Positions 33,630 to 43,799 of a stretch of DNA of 64,000 nucleotides are shown here, in pieces; position 1 is the first letter of the stretch, and each line of letters starts with the position of its first letter. Below the pieces are notes generated by a model that was given only the letters and a program-made list of their open reading frames with translations, did no database searches and was not told where the DNA came from. Made by a program: the position numbers and the translations under genes. The DNA lies in NCBI GenBank assembly GCA_944470555.2, contig OX104130.1, positions 63,245,160 to 63,309,159 of the forward strand, given 5' to 3'. The stretch comes from Heterobilharzia americana (taxonomy: Eukaryota > Platyhelminthes > Trematoda > Strigeidida > Schistosomatidae).

Positions 33630-35575
33630 TTAGTGCGAATGTTGAAATCTAACCTATACCAGGTTAGTAACAATAATATCGCCCCGCGATCGGGCCCCAA
33701 ACCTTGTTTGGTTAACTGGTTCACTAGTTACTACCCCGTCATAAGCCCGCATAAAGAGGGAAGGTTGGGCTTAGGGCTAGCAATCCTACCCTGTAAAACC
33801 AGTCTAATCGCTAAACAAACTTCAAAGCACAAAGAAATTATAGAAATTAAAAACAAACTTAATCCTCACTGGAATCGGGGAGACGAAATGACGCCGTTTG
33901 GTGAAAGACTTCGGGAAGCCAATCGGCCAATGTGTCTTTTTTTCTCTTGATGAAAGGAAAAGTAAATATGGGGACGTTGATTGTACACACCATGTATGAA
34001 CCTAGCTGGAAAGGCTGCCCAGATTGCAAAAGAGATGAGAAGATATGGCATGGAAGTGCTTGGAATCTGCGAAAGTAGATGAAATGGAAGTGGACTCTAC
34101 AAACTGTCAACTTCAGAGTCAATAATCTACTCCGACATTGTCACACAGACGACAACCACGAGCACACGGAGGGAGTGGCTATCATGATTTCCCCAAGAAC
34201 ATCGAAGGCTCTCATGCAGTGGGAACCGACCTCCTCATGCAGGGTCACCTTCATGACAGCAAGATTCAACTCAAAAGGAAGGAAAGTCACAGTCGTTCGA
34301 TGCTACGGGCCAACAAATAATGCAGATGAAGAGAAGAAGTAAGAATTCTACAGACAACTGCAATCAGTACTAGACAAGACTGCAGGTGGTGACATCAAAC
34401 TTCTAATGGGTGTGGTGACATGAATACTAAACTGGGGTTGGACAACACAGGAAGAGAACCAATCATGGGTCAAGAAGCACTCGGTGAAATGAATGAGAAT
34501 AGAGAACTGTTTGCAGATTTCTGCGCACTCAACGATTTGCTGATTGGAGGCAGTGTGTACACAAACAAGGATATTCACAAGGCAGCAACATGGATTTTAT
34601 TTCACCGGATGGACACACTACACTAAAAATCAGATCGACTTCATCTCAATGTGAAGAAAGTGGAGACACAGCCTACTGGACACAAGATCAGATCAAGAAG
34701 GGGAACAGATCTAGGTTCAGACCACTACACTATCTAGTGCAGGGAACCTACCTTCAATATCAAGTCGAAATCCTTCAACGAAACTGGTGATGATAGACCA
34801 CAGTTCAAGTTCAACACCCAGAACAGAAATTGGAGGAGAAAACTACAAAGGACATCTTCACGTCAGAACAAAATGGGAGACATTGAGCAACATCCCCGAG
34901 GAAACATGCGTGGAAGAACACTGGAATTTTTTGAAAGAGGTGAAAAGAAACCTGCACAACAGTATAAGGAAGGAAGAAGAAGCAAGACGAGACAAGGAAT
35001 GGATCTCGACGGACACATATAAACTGATAAAGAAAAGGAAGATGGTGAAGCAGAAGATGAACCAGCTCAGTGCAGGGACGAACAACGAAAAGAGGAACTG
35101 AACAAAACGTATAAAACACTACACCGGACAAAGAAGTGAAGAAGAGTGCGCGCAAAGACAAAAGACTTCTATGACACATTGGCAAGTGAAGCAGAACAGG
35201 CTCCTGGTAGGAGAGATAGAGACCTGACAACACTATGTCAAATAACCAGGTTACTATCTGGTAGAGAAGAGATCAGCACAGATGATACCAATAAAAGATA
35301 GTTAAGGAGAATTAGTTACCAGAGAGGAGAAACAAAGGAAACGATGGGTTGACCACTTCAAAAAGCTTTTGAATTGACCACCACCACCATCTGCAACTCT
35401 TCCAGAAATATCACCAGCAACCGCAGAACTACCAGTGAACACAAGCCCTCTGATAAAAGCAGTGAAGTCATGAACACCATAAAGCTGCTGAAATGAGGGA
35501 AAGCAGCAAGACCAGATGGAACTCCGCCCAAAGCACTGAAAACGGATGCAGAGACAACAGCCGACATGCTCGTAC
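33630..35575 (+). mobile_element. RTE-like family B, 5' part (5' UTR, endonuclease, linker), before the Gypsy insertion
   Basis: The + strand reads IAKEMRRYGMEVLGIC (about 34025-34075); HTEGVAIMISPRTSKAL and KGRKVTVVRCYGPTNNADEE (34165-34335); GDMNTKLG (near 34420); NENRELFADFCALNDLLIGG (34490-34550); TWISPDGHTT with NQIDFISM (34590-34655); then a basic linker (35000-35100) and RPDGTPPKALKTDAETTADM (35510-35570). The order is that of an RTE apurinic endonuclease leading to the RT. At least five frame breaks. The element resumes at 39948 after the LTR element. The 5' limit near 33630 is a judgement from the last recognisable element sequence. Confidence 0.75.
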
Positions 35576-35855
35576 TGTAGTAGACGTTGCTGATAAGAAT
35601 GGATATAAGTAGTATATGTTGAGAGGGTGGCAGAAATCGTAGGGAATTAACAGCAGTGGGTAAGGATTCCGCCAAGAGAAGCGCAAGAGACAAGGCAGGT
35701 GTATGAAGAGCAAATCAAGAAAGAAGCAGAAGAGGAAATGAAGCATATTTTGCAAATGACGGTTTCAGTGCAAGGTGTACTGTATTTAACGACTACTGTC
35801 CCACTTGTCGACAATAAACATTCCTTCCTGCATGCCTGTCTTTTTGCTTCTTCCA
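35576..35855 (+). repeat. 5' LTR of the Gypsy element
   Basis: Begins tgtagtagacgttgctgat and ends tttttgcttcttcca. It contains an AATAAA at about 35814-35819 and a TATA-like gtactgtatttaacg near 35775. It differs from the 3' LTR at only a few positions, mostly in the first 20 nt. Confidence 0.9.
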
Positions 35856-35857
35856 AC

Positions 35858-35875
35858 TGGTGTCGCTGCTTCTGG
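35858..35875 (+). other. Probable primer-binding site
   Basis: tggtgtcgctgcttctgg starts two bases after the LTR end and begins with the TGG expected of a tRNA-primed site. The tRNA was not identified. Confidence 0.45.
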
Positions 35876-36540
35876 ACGTGATAAAGATTCTGTGGCCTGC
35901 AGAGTTCGAGGGAGGAGACATCAAGGTTTTTCTCTGGGACTTCGAGTCGGTCGCGCAGCTGGTGGGTGTTCGGGATCCAGGAGCGAAGGTGGTGGTACTT
36001 GGCACGTTGCTGAGGGGTAGAGTGAAAGCAGCGTATGACGGCATGGAACGTGGAAAGGTGAAGGAGACTTGGCAGAGAATGGTTGGACGACTGGAAGCGG
36101 AGTTCGACAGCCCAGCGGACAGGGAGCTGGCGATACAGCAGCTTCGATGCACGAAACTTGGAATGGACGAAGACCCGTTGGTATTGGCTGTGAATTTGAC
36201 TGAACTACTTTGACGAGCATTTCCCATATTGGATGAGGAGTCACAGGAGCAGTTACTGGCTGCACAGTTCACCGAAAGTGTCCCGAATGCCATTGCCCAG
36301 TAGCTGCGACTAGTCAACGCAGCCCAACCCATGGATGTTAGTGAGATGGCCAAGGTGACCAGACAGCTGATGGGTACAACTGTAGCTACAGTAGAGTCAC
36401 CAGAGGTAAATAACTGGAAAAACAAACCGACAACTTTCAGGAGGAGGTGGCTGCACTTCGAATGAACATCAACAGACAGGGTAAATGCTTAGCATGGGGG
36501 AAACTTGGACACTAGCGACGAAATTGTCCGGAGAGGCGGA
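35860..36540 (+). pseudogene. Gypsy gag remnant
   Basis: Encodes PAEFEGGDIKVFLWDFESVA, a run of capsid-like helices (GRVKAAYDGMERGKVKETW; RLEAEFDSPADRELAIQQL), then after a TGA near 36213 LPILDEESQEQLLAAQFTES and DVSEMAKVTRQLMGT. A zinc-knuckle relic at 36486-36527 reads C-L-A-W-G-K-L-G-H-stop-R-R-N-C: the second Cys has become Trp and a stop follows the His. No ATG is seen at the expected start right after the LTR. By family role it would form the particle shell and bind element RNA. Confidence 0.7.
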
Positions 36541-36599
36541 AAAGAAAACGTTTTGAACGATATAATATGAGTTTTGTTTTCCCGACTAGACTAGATATG

Positions 36600-37000
36600 T
36601 AGGAGCCGTAGATCGAGGTGCTGTATATGCTAGGATGCGAATAAGTGACCGGGGGATCATGTGTCTAATAGATACGGGGCGGCAGTCTCGCTAATAGATA
36701 AGAGTCAGTTTCAGAACATAAGACCATGTTCGCTAACGGTCCACACACTTGGGTGATATGCATTAGAAATCGCAGGCTTATCAGATTGCGTCATCGAGAT
36801 AGGTAGTCGGAAAATTAGATTTCCATTCATTTTGACCACGCGTCTACAACAGCCAATCTTAGGTGCTGATTTTTTGAGGGAAGTGGATGCCGTTATTAAC
36901 ACGAGAACAGGAATAGTGGCGACGAAGTACGGATCCTTCACCACGCAGGAAAACAGCGAGGTAGCATAGGTTAAGGTTTCAAGAGCACCACACCCAGAAG
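36600..37000 (+). pseudogene. Gypsy aspartic protease remnant
   Basis: The active-site motif LIDTG is present at 36665-36679, but the next residues are broken by a stop and indel where A-VS-LID would be expected. The C-terminal signature QPILGADFLREVDAVINTRT is readable at about 36850-36910. A TAG near 36966 ends this frame before the RT. Confidence 0.65.
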
Positions 37001-37011
37001 CGCCAAACATC

Positions 37012-38337
37012 ATGAAGTTGGTTAAGAAATACGTCAGATTGTTCACGGGATATGGAGACCCCTACGGACACTGTGACAAGGTTCAGCATGAAATCCCAGT
37101 AACCAGTCAGGCAATAACAACATTTATCACACGGCGAATACCATGTCACTTGGAAAGAGAAGTTTGGAGCCAGGTTCAGGAAATGCTAAACGAAGGTGTT
37201 ATTGAAGAGGCTGATAGCCTTTACAGTTCGCCAGTGCTTTTGGTAAGAAAGTCAAATGGGAAATATAGATTCTGCGTTGATTTCCGAGAGTTAAATAGCA
37301 TAACGCAACTGAAGCCGTGTGCCGTGCCTACGGTAGCTGAAACACTGGATCGTTTGGAGAATGCAAAAGTATTTACAGTTCTGGACCTCCGCTGAGGCTA
37401 CTGGCAGCTACCAATAAAAGAAGGCGATAAAGAGAAAACAACATCTATTGTGGGCAAGAAGCAATACCAATTCAAGCGAATGCCATTTGGTCTGGCAGGC
37501 GCGCCATTTACATTCAGACGGTTGATGATGTTGCTGAAGAATTTAGAAAACATAGAGGTGTACAGTGATGACCTGGTGGTGTACAGTGGGACGGAAGCAG
37601 AGCATCTGGAACACCTGGAAGCTGTTTTAAGATGCATTGACGAGTTTGGACTTCGCATCAATAAGACAAAATCTCAGGTAGCCAAGAAGAGTGTTACATT
37701 GCTAGGACATAAAGTTGGAAATGGTGAAATGAAACCATTATCTGAGAGGACTCTGACAGTTAAAGCCATTCCAGTGCCGAATTCGAAGAGGAAACTGCGA
37801 CAGTTCTCGGGTAAAGCAACATTCTACAGTCGGTTCCTCAAAACATTCAGTGAGATGGCTGCACTTTTAAATAAGCTACTTGGCAACCCAAAATTTTTGT
37901 GGACGGAGGAGGCACAGAAAACGTTTGATCACATCGAGGAACTCCTAAGTTACCAGGAGGTGACTTTAAAACTACCAATACCCGGGAGACCATTCATCGT
38001 ACCCACCGATGCAAGTAAATATGGAATGGGCGCAGTTCTGAGACAGACTGAAGGAGTAGTGGAGTATGCCAGCCGTGTCCTGACACCTGAAGAACAGAAA
38101 TATTCCATAGTTGAAAAAGAATGTCTGGCGATAGTTTGGGCACTTGAGAAATGGAGATCGTACCTCCTCGGTCAACGATTCCATATTGAAACTGACCACA
38201 AACCTCTACAGTGGCTAATGGCAGCGAGAGACCCCAGAGGAAAATTATCACGTTGTATGTTACAACTGCAAGAGTACGATTTAACAATCAGCCATGTGGT
38301 TGACAGACTTCCTATCAATGTGAGACGAAAAAAATGA
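37012..38337 (+). pseudogene. Gypsy reverse transcriptase and RNase H with an internal stop
   Basis: 37012-37395 carries VIEEADSLYSSPVLLVRKSN, KYRFCVDFRELNSIT and VFTVLDLR. A TGA at 37393-37395 then replaces the Ser of the usual LDLRSGYWQ. 37450-38337 continues with MPFGLAGAPFTFRRLM, the catalytic box YSDD (37561-37572), FSGKATFYSRFLKTFSEMA, then RNase H: TDASKYGMGAVL, SIVEKECLAIVWALEKW and IETDHKPLQW. Apart from the stop, the RT/RNase H is well kept. It would turn element RNA into cDNA in the particle. Confidence 0.85.
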
Positions 38338-38419
38338 GCTACCTGAGATCGCATACAGTGTACATGCAGTGGAACTGGACCCATTAAGAATTATTCGCCT
38401 TCAGAAGTCGGACTCGATA

Positions 38420-39390
38420 CTTAAGTGGTAAAAGCCATTACTGAAGGAACAGAGACACAAACGTTTATGGAAAATAAAGAGTTGAGAAAGTTGTTGACGC
38501 AGAAAGAACGCCTATGGATGAATACTTGTGGAATGCTGACGTGGCTGGAAAACAACGGGAGGTGGTTGGCAGTGATTCCGAAATGTCTACGCGACAAAAT
38601 GATACAAGAATGCCCCCAGTTAGCTCATGCAGGTGTCTCACGGACAGCCGACCTTCTCAGACGAAGTGCATACTGACCAGGCATGAGAGATGTTGCCAAA
38701 CACGTGCTGAGTTATCCTCATTGTCAACTGATGAAAGGTGATAGGCATGTACGACCGACGCTTTAGTCGATTCCAGTGAAGACAGTTGGTGACTTGTGGA
38801 CGTAATGGGACCATTTTCGCAGACGTCTAGTAGCAACCAATACCTGTTGGTGATGACGGAGCATGCTACACGATGGGTAGACACTGTCGCAATCCTAGAT
38901 CAACGCGCGAAGATTGTGACAGCAGCTGTGATGCGGCATATTGTCACAGATCACGGTGTATCGAAAATGATAATGACCGACCAAAGTCCTTGTTTTGAGA
39001 GTGAAGAATTCAAATCCTGTTTGGAACAGCTTCATATCAAGAGGATAAGAACGACGCCGTACCACCGGCAGACTAACGGTTTGACAGAACGTAATAACCG
39101 TTGGCTTCGAAAGGAGGAAATTTGAAGCCGAAACTGCCGTTAATATTATTAGCTCATCGTGTCTCGGTAAAACGAACAACCAAGAAGTCGTTGTTCCAGT
39201 TAATGTATGGCAGAATACCACGGCTCCCAATACATAGTAAGATCTGGCTTCAACAACAGTCATGGAACATGACTAGACTGAGAAATAAGCGGGAACAGGC
39301 AATCAGAAACATAAGACGGAAACAGAAAGCTGATGCTGAGAAATCTGACCAGAGAGAAGGAAGCAAATGGAAATAGTTTGAGATCGGAGA
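38420..39390 (+). pseudogene. Gypsy integrase remnant
   Basis: The zinc-binding part reads AHAGVSRTADLLRRSAY (38620-38675) followed by a TGA, with SYPHCQLMK just after. The core reads VDVMGPFSQTSSSNQYLL (first Asp near 38800), TDQSPCFESEEFKSCL (second Asp near 38980) and HRQTNGLTERNNRWL (Glu near 39090), so the D-D-E triad residues are visible. A TGA at 39123 and frameshifts break the C-terminal part, of which FEIGDQVK and KWEGPYII remain near 39385-39480. It would join cDNA to host DNA. Confidence 0.75.
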
Positions 39391-39649
39391 TCAGGTAAAA
39401 TGTGAAGAATGAGGATATACGCTAGGAGGTGAATACGGTAGAAGGAAACTACTCCCGAAGTGGGAAGGACCATACATCATCACCGAGAGACGCGGTTCAG
39501 TTTATACCATCAAAAAAGGGGACAAAGAGTAAAGAGTAAGCGCCAGCCTACTTCAAAAATGAAAGGCAGCAGGAAAAGGACGAAACTTTGCATGAACACC
39601 AAGAGGAAACAGCATCAAGATGATCAACACGGTTGCAAGCCCAGAATTT

Positions 39650-39669
39650 TGAGGGGGGGGGGACTAGTC
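39650..39669 (+). other. Probable polypurine tract
   Basis: gagggggggggg immediately before the 3' LTR, separated by actagtc. The position fits priming of plus-strand synthesis. The long G run is unusual and may vary between reads. Confidence 0.5.
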
Positions 39670-39947
39670 TGGTGGGCGTTGCTATTAAGAATGGATATAA
39701 GTAGTATATGTTGAGAGGGTGGCAGAAATCGTAGGGAATTAACAGCAGTGGGTAAGGATTCCGCCAAGAGAAGCGCAAGAGACAAGGCAGGTGTATGAAG
39801 AGCAAATCAAGAAAGAAGCAGAAGAGGAAATGAAGCATATTTTGCAAATGACGGTTTCAGTGCAAGGTGTACTGTATTTAACGACTACTGTCCCACTTGT
39901 CGACAATAAACATTCCTTCCTGCATGCCTGTCTTTTTGCTTCTTTCA
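39670..39947 (+). repeat. 3' LTR of the Gypsy element
   Basis: Begins tggtgggcgttgctattaag, ends tttttgcttctttca, and is otherwise nearly the same as 35576-35855 in the same orientation. Confidence 0.9.
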
Positions 39948-40997
39948 ATACCACTACTGCAGAAGGTCTGGAAAGAAATAAAGGTACCTGCCGATTGATT
40001 AGAAGAAGGGCTCCCTTGTCAAACTCCCAAAGAAGGGAGACCTAAGTCTTTGCAAGAACAATAGCTGGCTCGGAATCATGCTTCTGTTCACCCCAAACAA
40101 AATACTAAGCCACATCATCCTGGAGAAACTAAACAATGTGCTGGATTCAAAATTACCACAGGAACAGACTGGCTTCAGGAAGAACAAATAATGTGCGGAT
40201 CAAATTGCAACACTACGCTACGCATCATCATAGAACAGAGCATAGAATGGCAGTCAACTCTCTGCCTCAACTTCATCGACTTTGGAAAGGCCTTCGAAAG
40301 CGTCGACCGAGAAGTAATTTGGCAGTTGCTTCAACACTACGGAGTACCACAAACCTTTATCAACTTCATTCAACAGCTATATGGAGACGCCATATGTCAA
40401 GTGATTCACAATGGAAAGCTCAGTGACACCTTTGAAGTGAAGACAGGAGTAAGAGAACGCTGCTTGCTATCACCGATGATCTTCCTGATTATGGTGGACT
40501 GAATCATGCAACAAACTGTGAGGAGCGAGAAGATGGGCATATGCTGTTTGACCGATGAAAAGACCTTAGAAGATTTGGATTTCGCCGATGATGATTTATG
40601 TCTAATATCGCACAAACTCGAAGATCTACAGACAAAAACCAACAAGTTGGCAGAAGAGGGAGCGAAGACGGGACTTCAAGTGAACGTAGAGAAGACAAAG
40701 ATGATAAAGATAGCCAACCACCACCACCAACAACAACAAGCACCAATCACCATCAACGGGAGAAACCTAAAGGAAGTAGTCTCTTTCACCAACCTAGGCA
40801 GCATCGTCGAGTGGAACCCAAAGGGGAAACAACGATTTGGGCATCCGAGGTGAGGGTGACATGGAGGAGATCGTGTGAGGAAGAAATGAAAGCTACTGGG
40901 CAGTCGTGGAACCAGGTTCAAAAGACTACAGAGAATAGAGTGAAATGGAGACGTGCTACTGAAGCCCTATGTTGCACTAGGAACCCAAGGGACTAAT
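39948..40997 (+). mobile_element. RTE-like family B, 3' part (RT and 3' end), after the Gypsy insertion
   Basis: Continues the interrupted frame: before the LTR element it reads ...TADMLV and after it PLLQKVWKEIKVPAD, as expected for the start of the RT. Then come a KLPKKGDLSLCKN-like stretch (frameshifted), LPQEQTGFRKN, LCLNFIDFGKAFESVDREVI with the first catalytic Asp, VKTGVRERCLLSPMIFLIMV, DLDFADDDLCLI with the Asp pair, and NGRNLKEVVSFTNLGSIVE. It ends gggactaataatgg near 40997. A TGA at about 40500 splits the RT. Confidence 0.8.
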
Positions 40998-41277
40998 AAT
41001 GGAATAGATACGATTATGCTGACTACATTAAAGCGTTTCTGATTTGAGTTTCGTCTATGCTAAAGAATAATCGGTTTTATCACTAAGGAATTGCGCGTTA
41101 GTCATAGATTGTAAAGTTGTTATTTCGGTTAGGTTTAGATCTTCTGCAAGCTTATCGATAAATAAACCGTGGATAGATGTTTCGCAGGATACGATTTTTA
41201 TCTCATTTTCGGTGTTTTAAGTCACTTAAATCTTAACTGCATTATCTTAAATTTTTCTGCATTGTGTTTTTGTACAG

Positions 41278-41691
41278 GTTTCTTTCCAAGCATCATGTAT
41301 GATACATCTGTGCCGTGACATCCTGAAAGCGTTCATTACTCAAGTATTACCAGATGTATGTCCCCCAGCTAACAGTTCAACGGAACACATATTCAGTCCA
41401 TCGTTTTTACAGGCTGTAGAGACTGGTACATTTGATACGCCTCGTTGGCCACCGAGTCAAATAGCTTTCCCTGTGGAACACAATTTTTTACAAAATGACT
41501 CTCCCCTTTCTCATGTCTGTGCCAGACTCACTATGACACAGTATGCAGAACACATCAATGTTGTTAGACGTCTATCAAGACAATCTGTAAATACACCAAG
41601 TACATTAGCAACAGATGTTTCTGGATCATATGCCACTCCTCCAAATAATGCACCTAATGTGAACATTTCATCAAACTATTCCACATCCTAG
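41278..41691 (+). CDS. MED20: MED20 exon 4, terminal
   Basis: Starts after tgtttttgtacag in phase 0 and is open to TAG at 41689-41691: 137 codons, residues 119-255. It encodes VSFQASCMIHLCRDILKAFI, which continues the MED20 strand and helix, a loop richer in Pro and Ser than in vertebrates, and RLTMTQYAEHINVVRRLSRQ. The last lines up with the TMVQYMELFNKIRKQ C-terminal helix of MED20. About 33 extra residues follow that helix (Ser/Thr/Asn/Pro-rich), accounting for much of the greater length. Together the four exons sum to 768 nt, a multiple of three. Confidence 0.9.
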   Translation, partial: VSFQASCMIHLCRDILKAFITQVLPDVCPPANSSTEHIFSPSFLQAVETGTFDTPRWPPSQIAFPVEHNFLQNDSPLSHVCARLTMTQYAEHINVVRRLSRQSVNTPSTLATDVSGSYATPPNNAPNVNISSNYSTS

Positions 41692-41713
41692 TTTTTTATC
41701 TATATTTTCTCTT

Positions 41714-41719
41714 AATAAA
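41714..41719 (+). terminator. Polyadenylation signal of MED20
   Basis: AATAAA 23 nt after the stop codon, followed at once by a second aataaaata. This gives a very short 3' UTR. Confidence 0.6.
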
Positions 41720-41739
41720 TAAAATATGAGTGCTATTTA

Positions 41740-42512
41740 TACAAATCCTTGACTTCTGATATACTTTATCTTCATTTCATGTAGACTAATTTTTGTATAT
41801 AAATCTAATGTTATTATAGTCAACTATCCTCATCGTGATTATTCGTGTGTGTGTAAGTTTTCGTTATTCCTATTTGGGTTTCGGTTTTTGGGTGAGATTG
41901 GTTTTATTGACATCGATTTTATCCATGTTTGGTTTCTGTGTGATTTGTTGACTGTGTCTCCACCCCTTTTCGTCTTTGCACGTGATTTGTTCTGTTTTAG
42001 TATGTGGTGATCATTAGTCTTGTTTGCGTCACCAATGTATGTTGCATTATAATAACAGTACGTGTTAAAAGTGTACACCGTTATGATTTTGAACACATGT
42101 TTACTACCTGACCTACTGGAGTATTTTTAAAAACTAACTCATAGCTTGAAGACAGGATTAGAAGCTAGAACTGTGCAGTTGGGTTGTTGATTAAACAATT
42201 TTTTTCGTCAGCATAATAGCATTCACACATGTTTTAATATGGTGCTGCGAATTCACTTCAATTTTCAATATTTATGGCAAGTGATACTTTCTTGATTAGA
42301 TGTTCATCAATTGAAAAAATTGTAATCTAATTGGGAGTCTGTTTTCCCGTTAAATTATAGCGTGTAAAAAGACTAGTCGCGTTCGATTTTTGTTACTCAT
42401 GCATGTTGTAGTATTGTAAAAAATGGCGGACAACAGTGTACCGTTGTTTGCATATTTAAAAACTGGGAGATAGTCGATTCGGATTAGCTACATGTCACAC
42501 CCAAAATAGGTA
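41740..42512. other. Intergenic, no recognised feature
   Basis: AT-rich DNA between the MED20 polyadenylation signal and a SINE cluster. The - strand frame at 42096-41839 is Asn/Lys-rich and not convincing. Confidence 0.4.
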
Positions 42513-42528
42513 ACTGAATCAGTTTGGG

Positions 42529-42745
42529 TTGGAATTCATTATGAGTTGACATCAATTGGAGGAACATTGGCAACCTGGGAGCACTGGACGGCTGTTTCGA
42601 CCTGGCATGGGACTCTTCAGCAGTGCGCAACCACGACCCCGCTCCCAGGTTCCCAATTTTCCTCCAACTGATGTCAGTTCATCATGAATTCCAACCTGAA
42701 ATCAACTAATGTCTCCACAAACTTTGAGACTGAATCAATCTAGCC
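42529..42745. repeat. Inverted pair of SINE tails around a hammerhead segment
   Basis: 42529-42581 is the reverse complement of 42641-42694 with some changes (ttggaattcattatgagttg against tcatgaattccaa). The same tail sequence follows the + strand SINE at 43060-43130 (caactgatgtcagt/ctaactgatgtcagt, then gaattccaacctgaa/aaattctaacctgaa). The left arm is thus the tail of a - strand SINE and the right arm a + strand tail, with the ribozyme segment between them. Confidence 0.65.
42581..42626 (-). ncRNA. Hammerhead ribozyme, SINE-associated, core intact
   Basis: On the - strand: stem I GCACTG / CAGTGC (six pairs), core CUGAAGA (42620-42614, fits CUGANGA), stem II GUCC...GGUC with one U-U mismatch, core GAAA (42598-42595), and cleavage triplet GUC before position 42586. 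This is the arrangement of the schistosome SINE hammerhead. All core positions are conserved; the single stem II mismatch may lower activity. Confidence 0.7.
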
Positions 42746-42904
42746 CCCACTGGTGACTAAATTCAAGAGGTTATTCCCGAAGTCCCAATGAGAAGTCGTG
42801 ACCAGTGGAGCTAACCAAGTCAAACATTAGGACAGTTACTGAACGGTGACATTAGGCGGAGATTGCGCTATATCGTGAAATGACAGAAGCAGGAAATATG
42901 AACG

Positions 42905-43150
42905 TTTGGGTTCCGACTCGTTGGCTGAATGGTAACATGCTGGCTGTGGAACCTGAAGGTCCTAGGTTCGATCCCTGTGGTGCGGGTTCATTGGTGCGCA
43001 CTCCTAAAGAGAGAGTCCCATACTAGGATGAAACAGCTATCCAGTCCTTCAAGGTTTCTCATATTCCTCTAACTGATGTCAGTGGATAATAAATTCTAAC
43101 CTGAAGTCAATTAATAAATCTTCACAAACCTCCTGATTTAATGAATCAAT
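42905..43150 (+). mobile_element. tRNA-derived SINE with degraded hammerhead region
   Basis: tRNA-like head: ttggctgaatgg (42921-42932, A-box-like) and ggttcgatccc (42965-42975, B box). Then agagtcccatactaggatgaaac at about 43010-43035, which resembles the hammerhead seen at 42.6 kb but has lost the CUGANGA core, then the shared SINE tail to about 43150. Pol III-driven SINE by family knowledge; not autonomous. Confidence 0.65.
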
Positions 43151-43799
43151 TTGGCTTAAATACAGTATTATGCATTATTAAGAAATTCCTCTCAAGATGT
43201 CAAAATACATGTAGTAGAGGGCATGTTTAAAGTTTAACTGCTTCCACGATAAATCTAATTAAAAGCATGAGAGAAATGGTAGGTGGTTGTGGAACTTTTG
43301 ACTGTATGAAAAAGTTGGCAATTCTCGAAATCAGAGTGGTCTTTTCGAAAAATCGCAGTGTTGATTTTTCTATAGAAGATGATATGCTATTCGATATTCA
43401 GAATTTTCAGTGTATTCATGCATATGTGAATTTTACAAAATACTGTATCATATTGAGTTACTGATGAAGCTGTTATTTGTATCACAAATATCCTGTATGG
43501 AGATTCTCAGTAGAACACCATCTCTAGGGATTTTGGAAACTTAGCTATTTCATGAACTACTGTAAGGCTTCTTGGCAGTGGTTTTTCGTGTGTTATATTC
43601 AAACCAAATGCTTGTCTATGAAGTGTTTATACAAGTAATCTCGAAGAATCTGCATTTAAATTATTCATTTCACACCACACAGTCGGTGAGAAAGTTGAAA
43701 TTGGTCCACTCTAGAGTAGGCATGTGTAAACTCGAAAAAGCCTAGTAATTCAGGGAAACATTTGGTGGTTTATGCGTTTATAAGAGCCAATGTATTCTA

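Larger units (their letters stand above)
35576..39947 (+). mobile_element. Gypsy-type LTR retrotransposon, 4.37 kb, complete structure but non-coding
   Basis: Two direct LTRs of about 280 nt flank gag, protease, RT, RNase H and integrase in the Gypsy (Ty3) order. The LTRs begin with TG and end with CA. Flanks are gtac (35572-35575) and atac (39948-39951), a possible 4-bp target duplication with one change. The insertion splits an RTE-like element, and removing it restores the codon order of that element. Stops lie in every internal domain, although the LTRs are almost identical. At least the Boudicca and Saci groups of Gypsy elements are known in schistosomes; the exact family is not assigned. 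Confidence 0.9.
29998..41277 (+). other. MED20 intron 3 (11,280 nt) containing nested retroelements
   Basis: Starts with gtaggttt and ends with tgtttttgtacag. The first two introns of the gene are 39 and 155 nt, so the size here is due to insertions: an RTE-like copy (30325-32510) interrupted by an inverted fragment of a second RTE-like family (30505-31540); another RTE 3' end (32815-33265); and a long + strand copy of the second family (33630-40997) interrupted by a Gypsy LTR element (35576-39947). 29998-30324, 33266-33629 and 40998-41277 hold nothing I recognise, apart from a possible decayed tRNA-like SINE near 33360-33540. Confidence 0.85.

Noticed and set aside
35647..36425. Several - strand ORFs over the Gypsy LTR and gag (up to 210 codons)
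   Set aside because: They mirror the + strand gag and LTR and recur wherever the LTR recurs; Ser/Thr-rich composition fits an antisense artefact.
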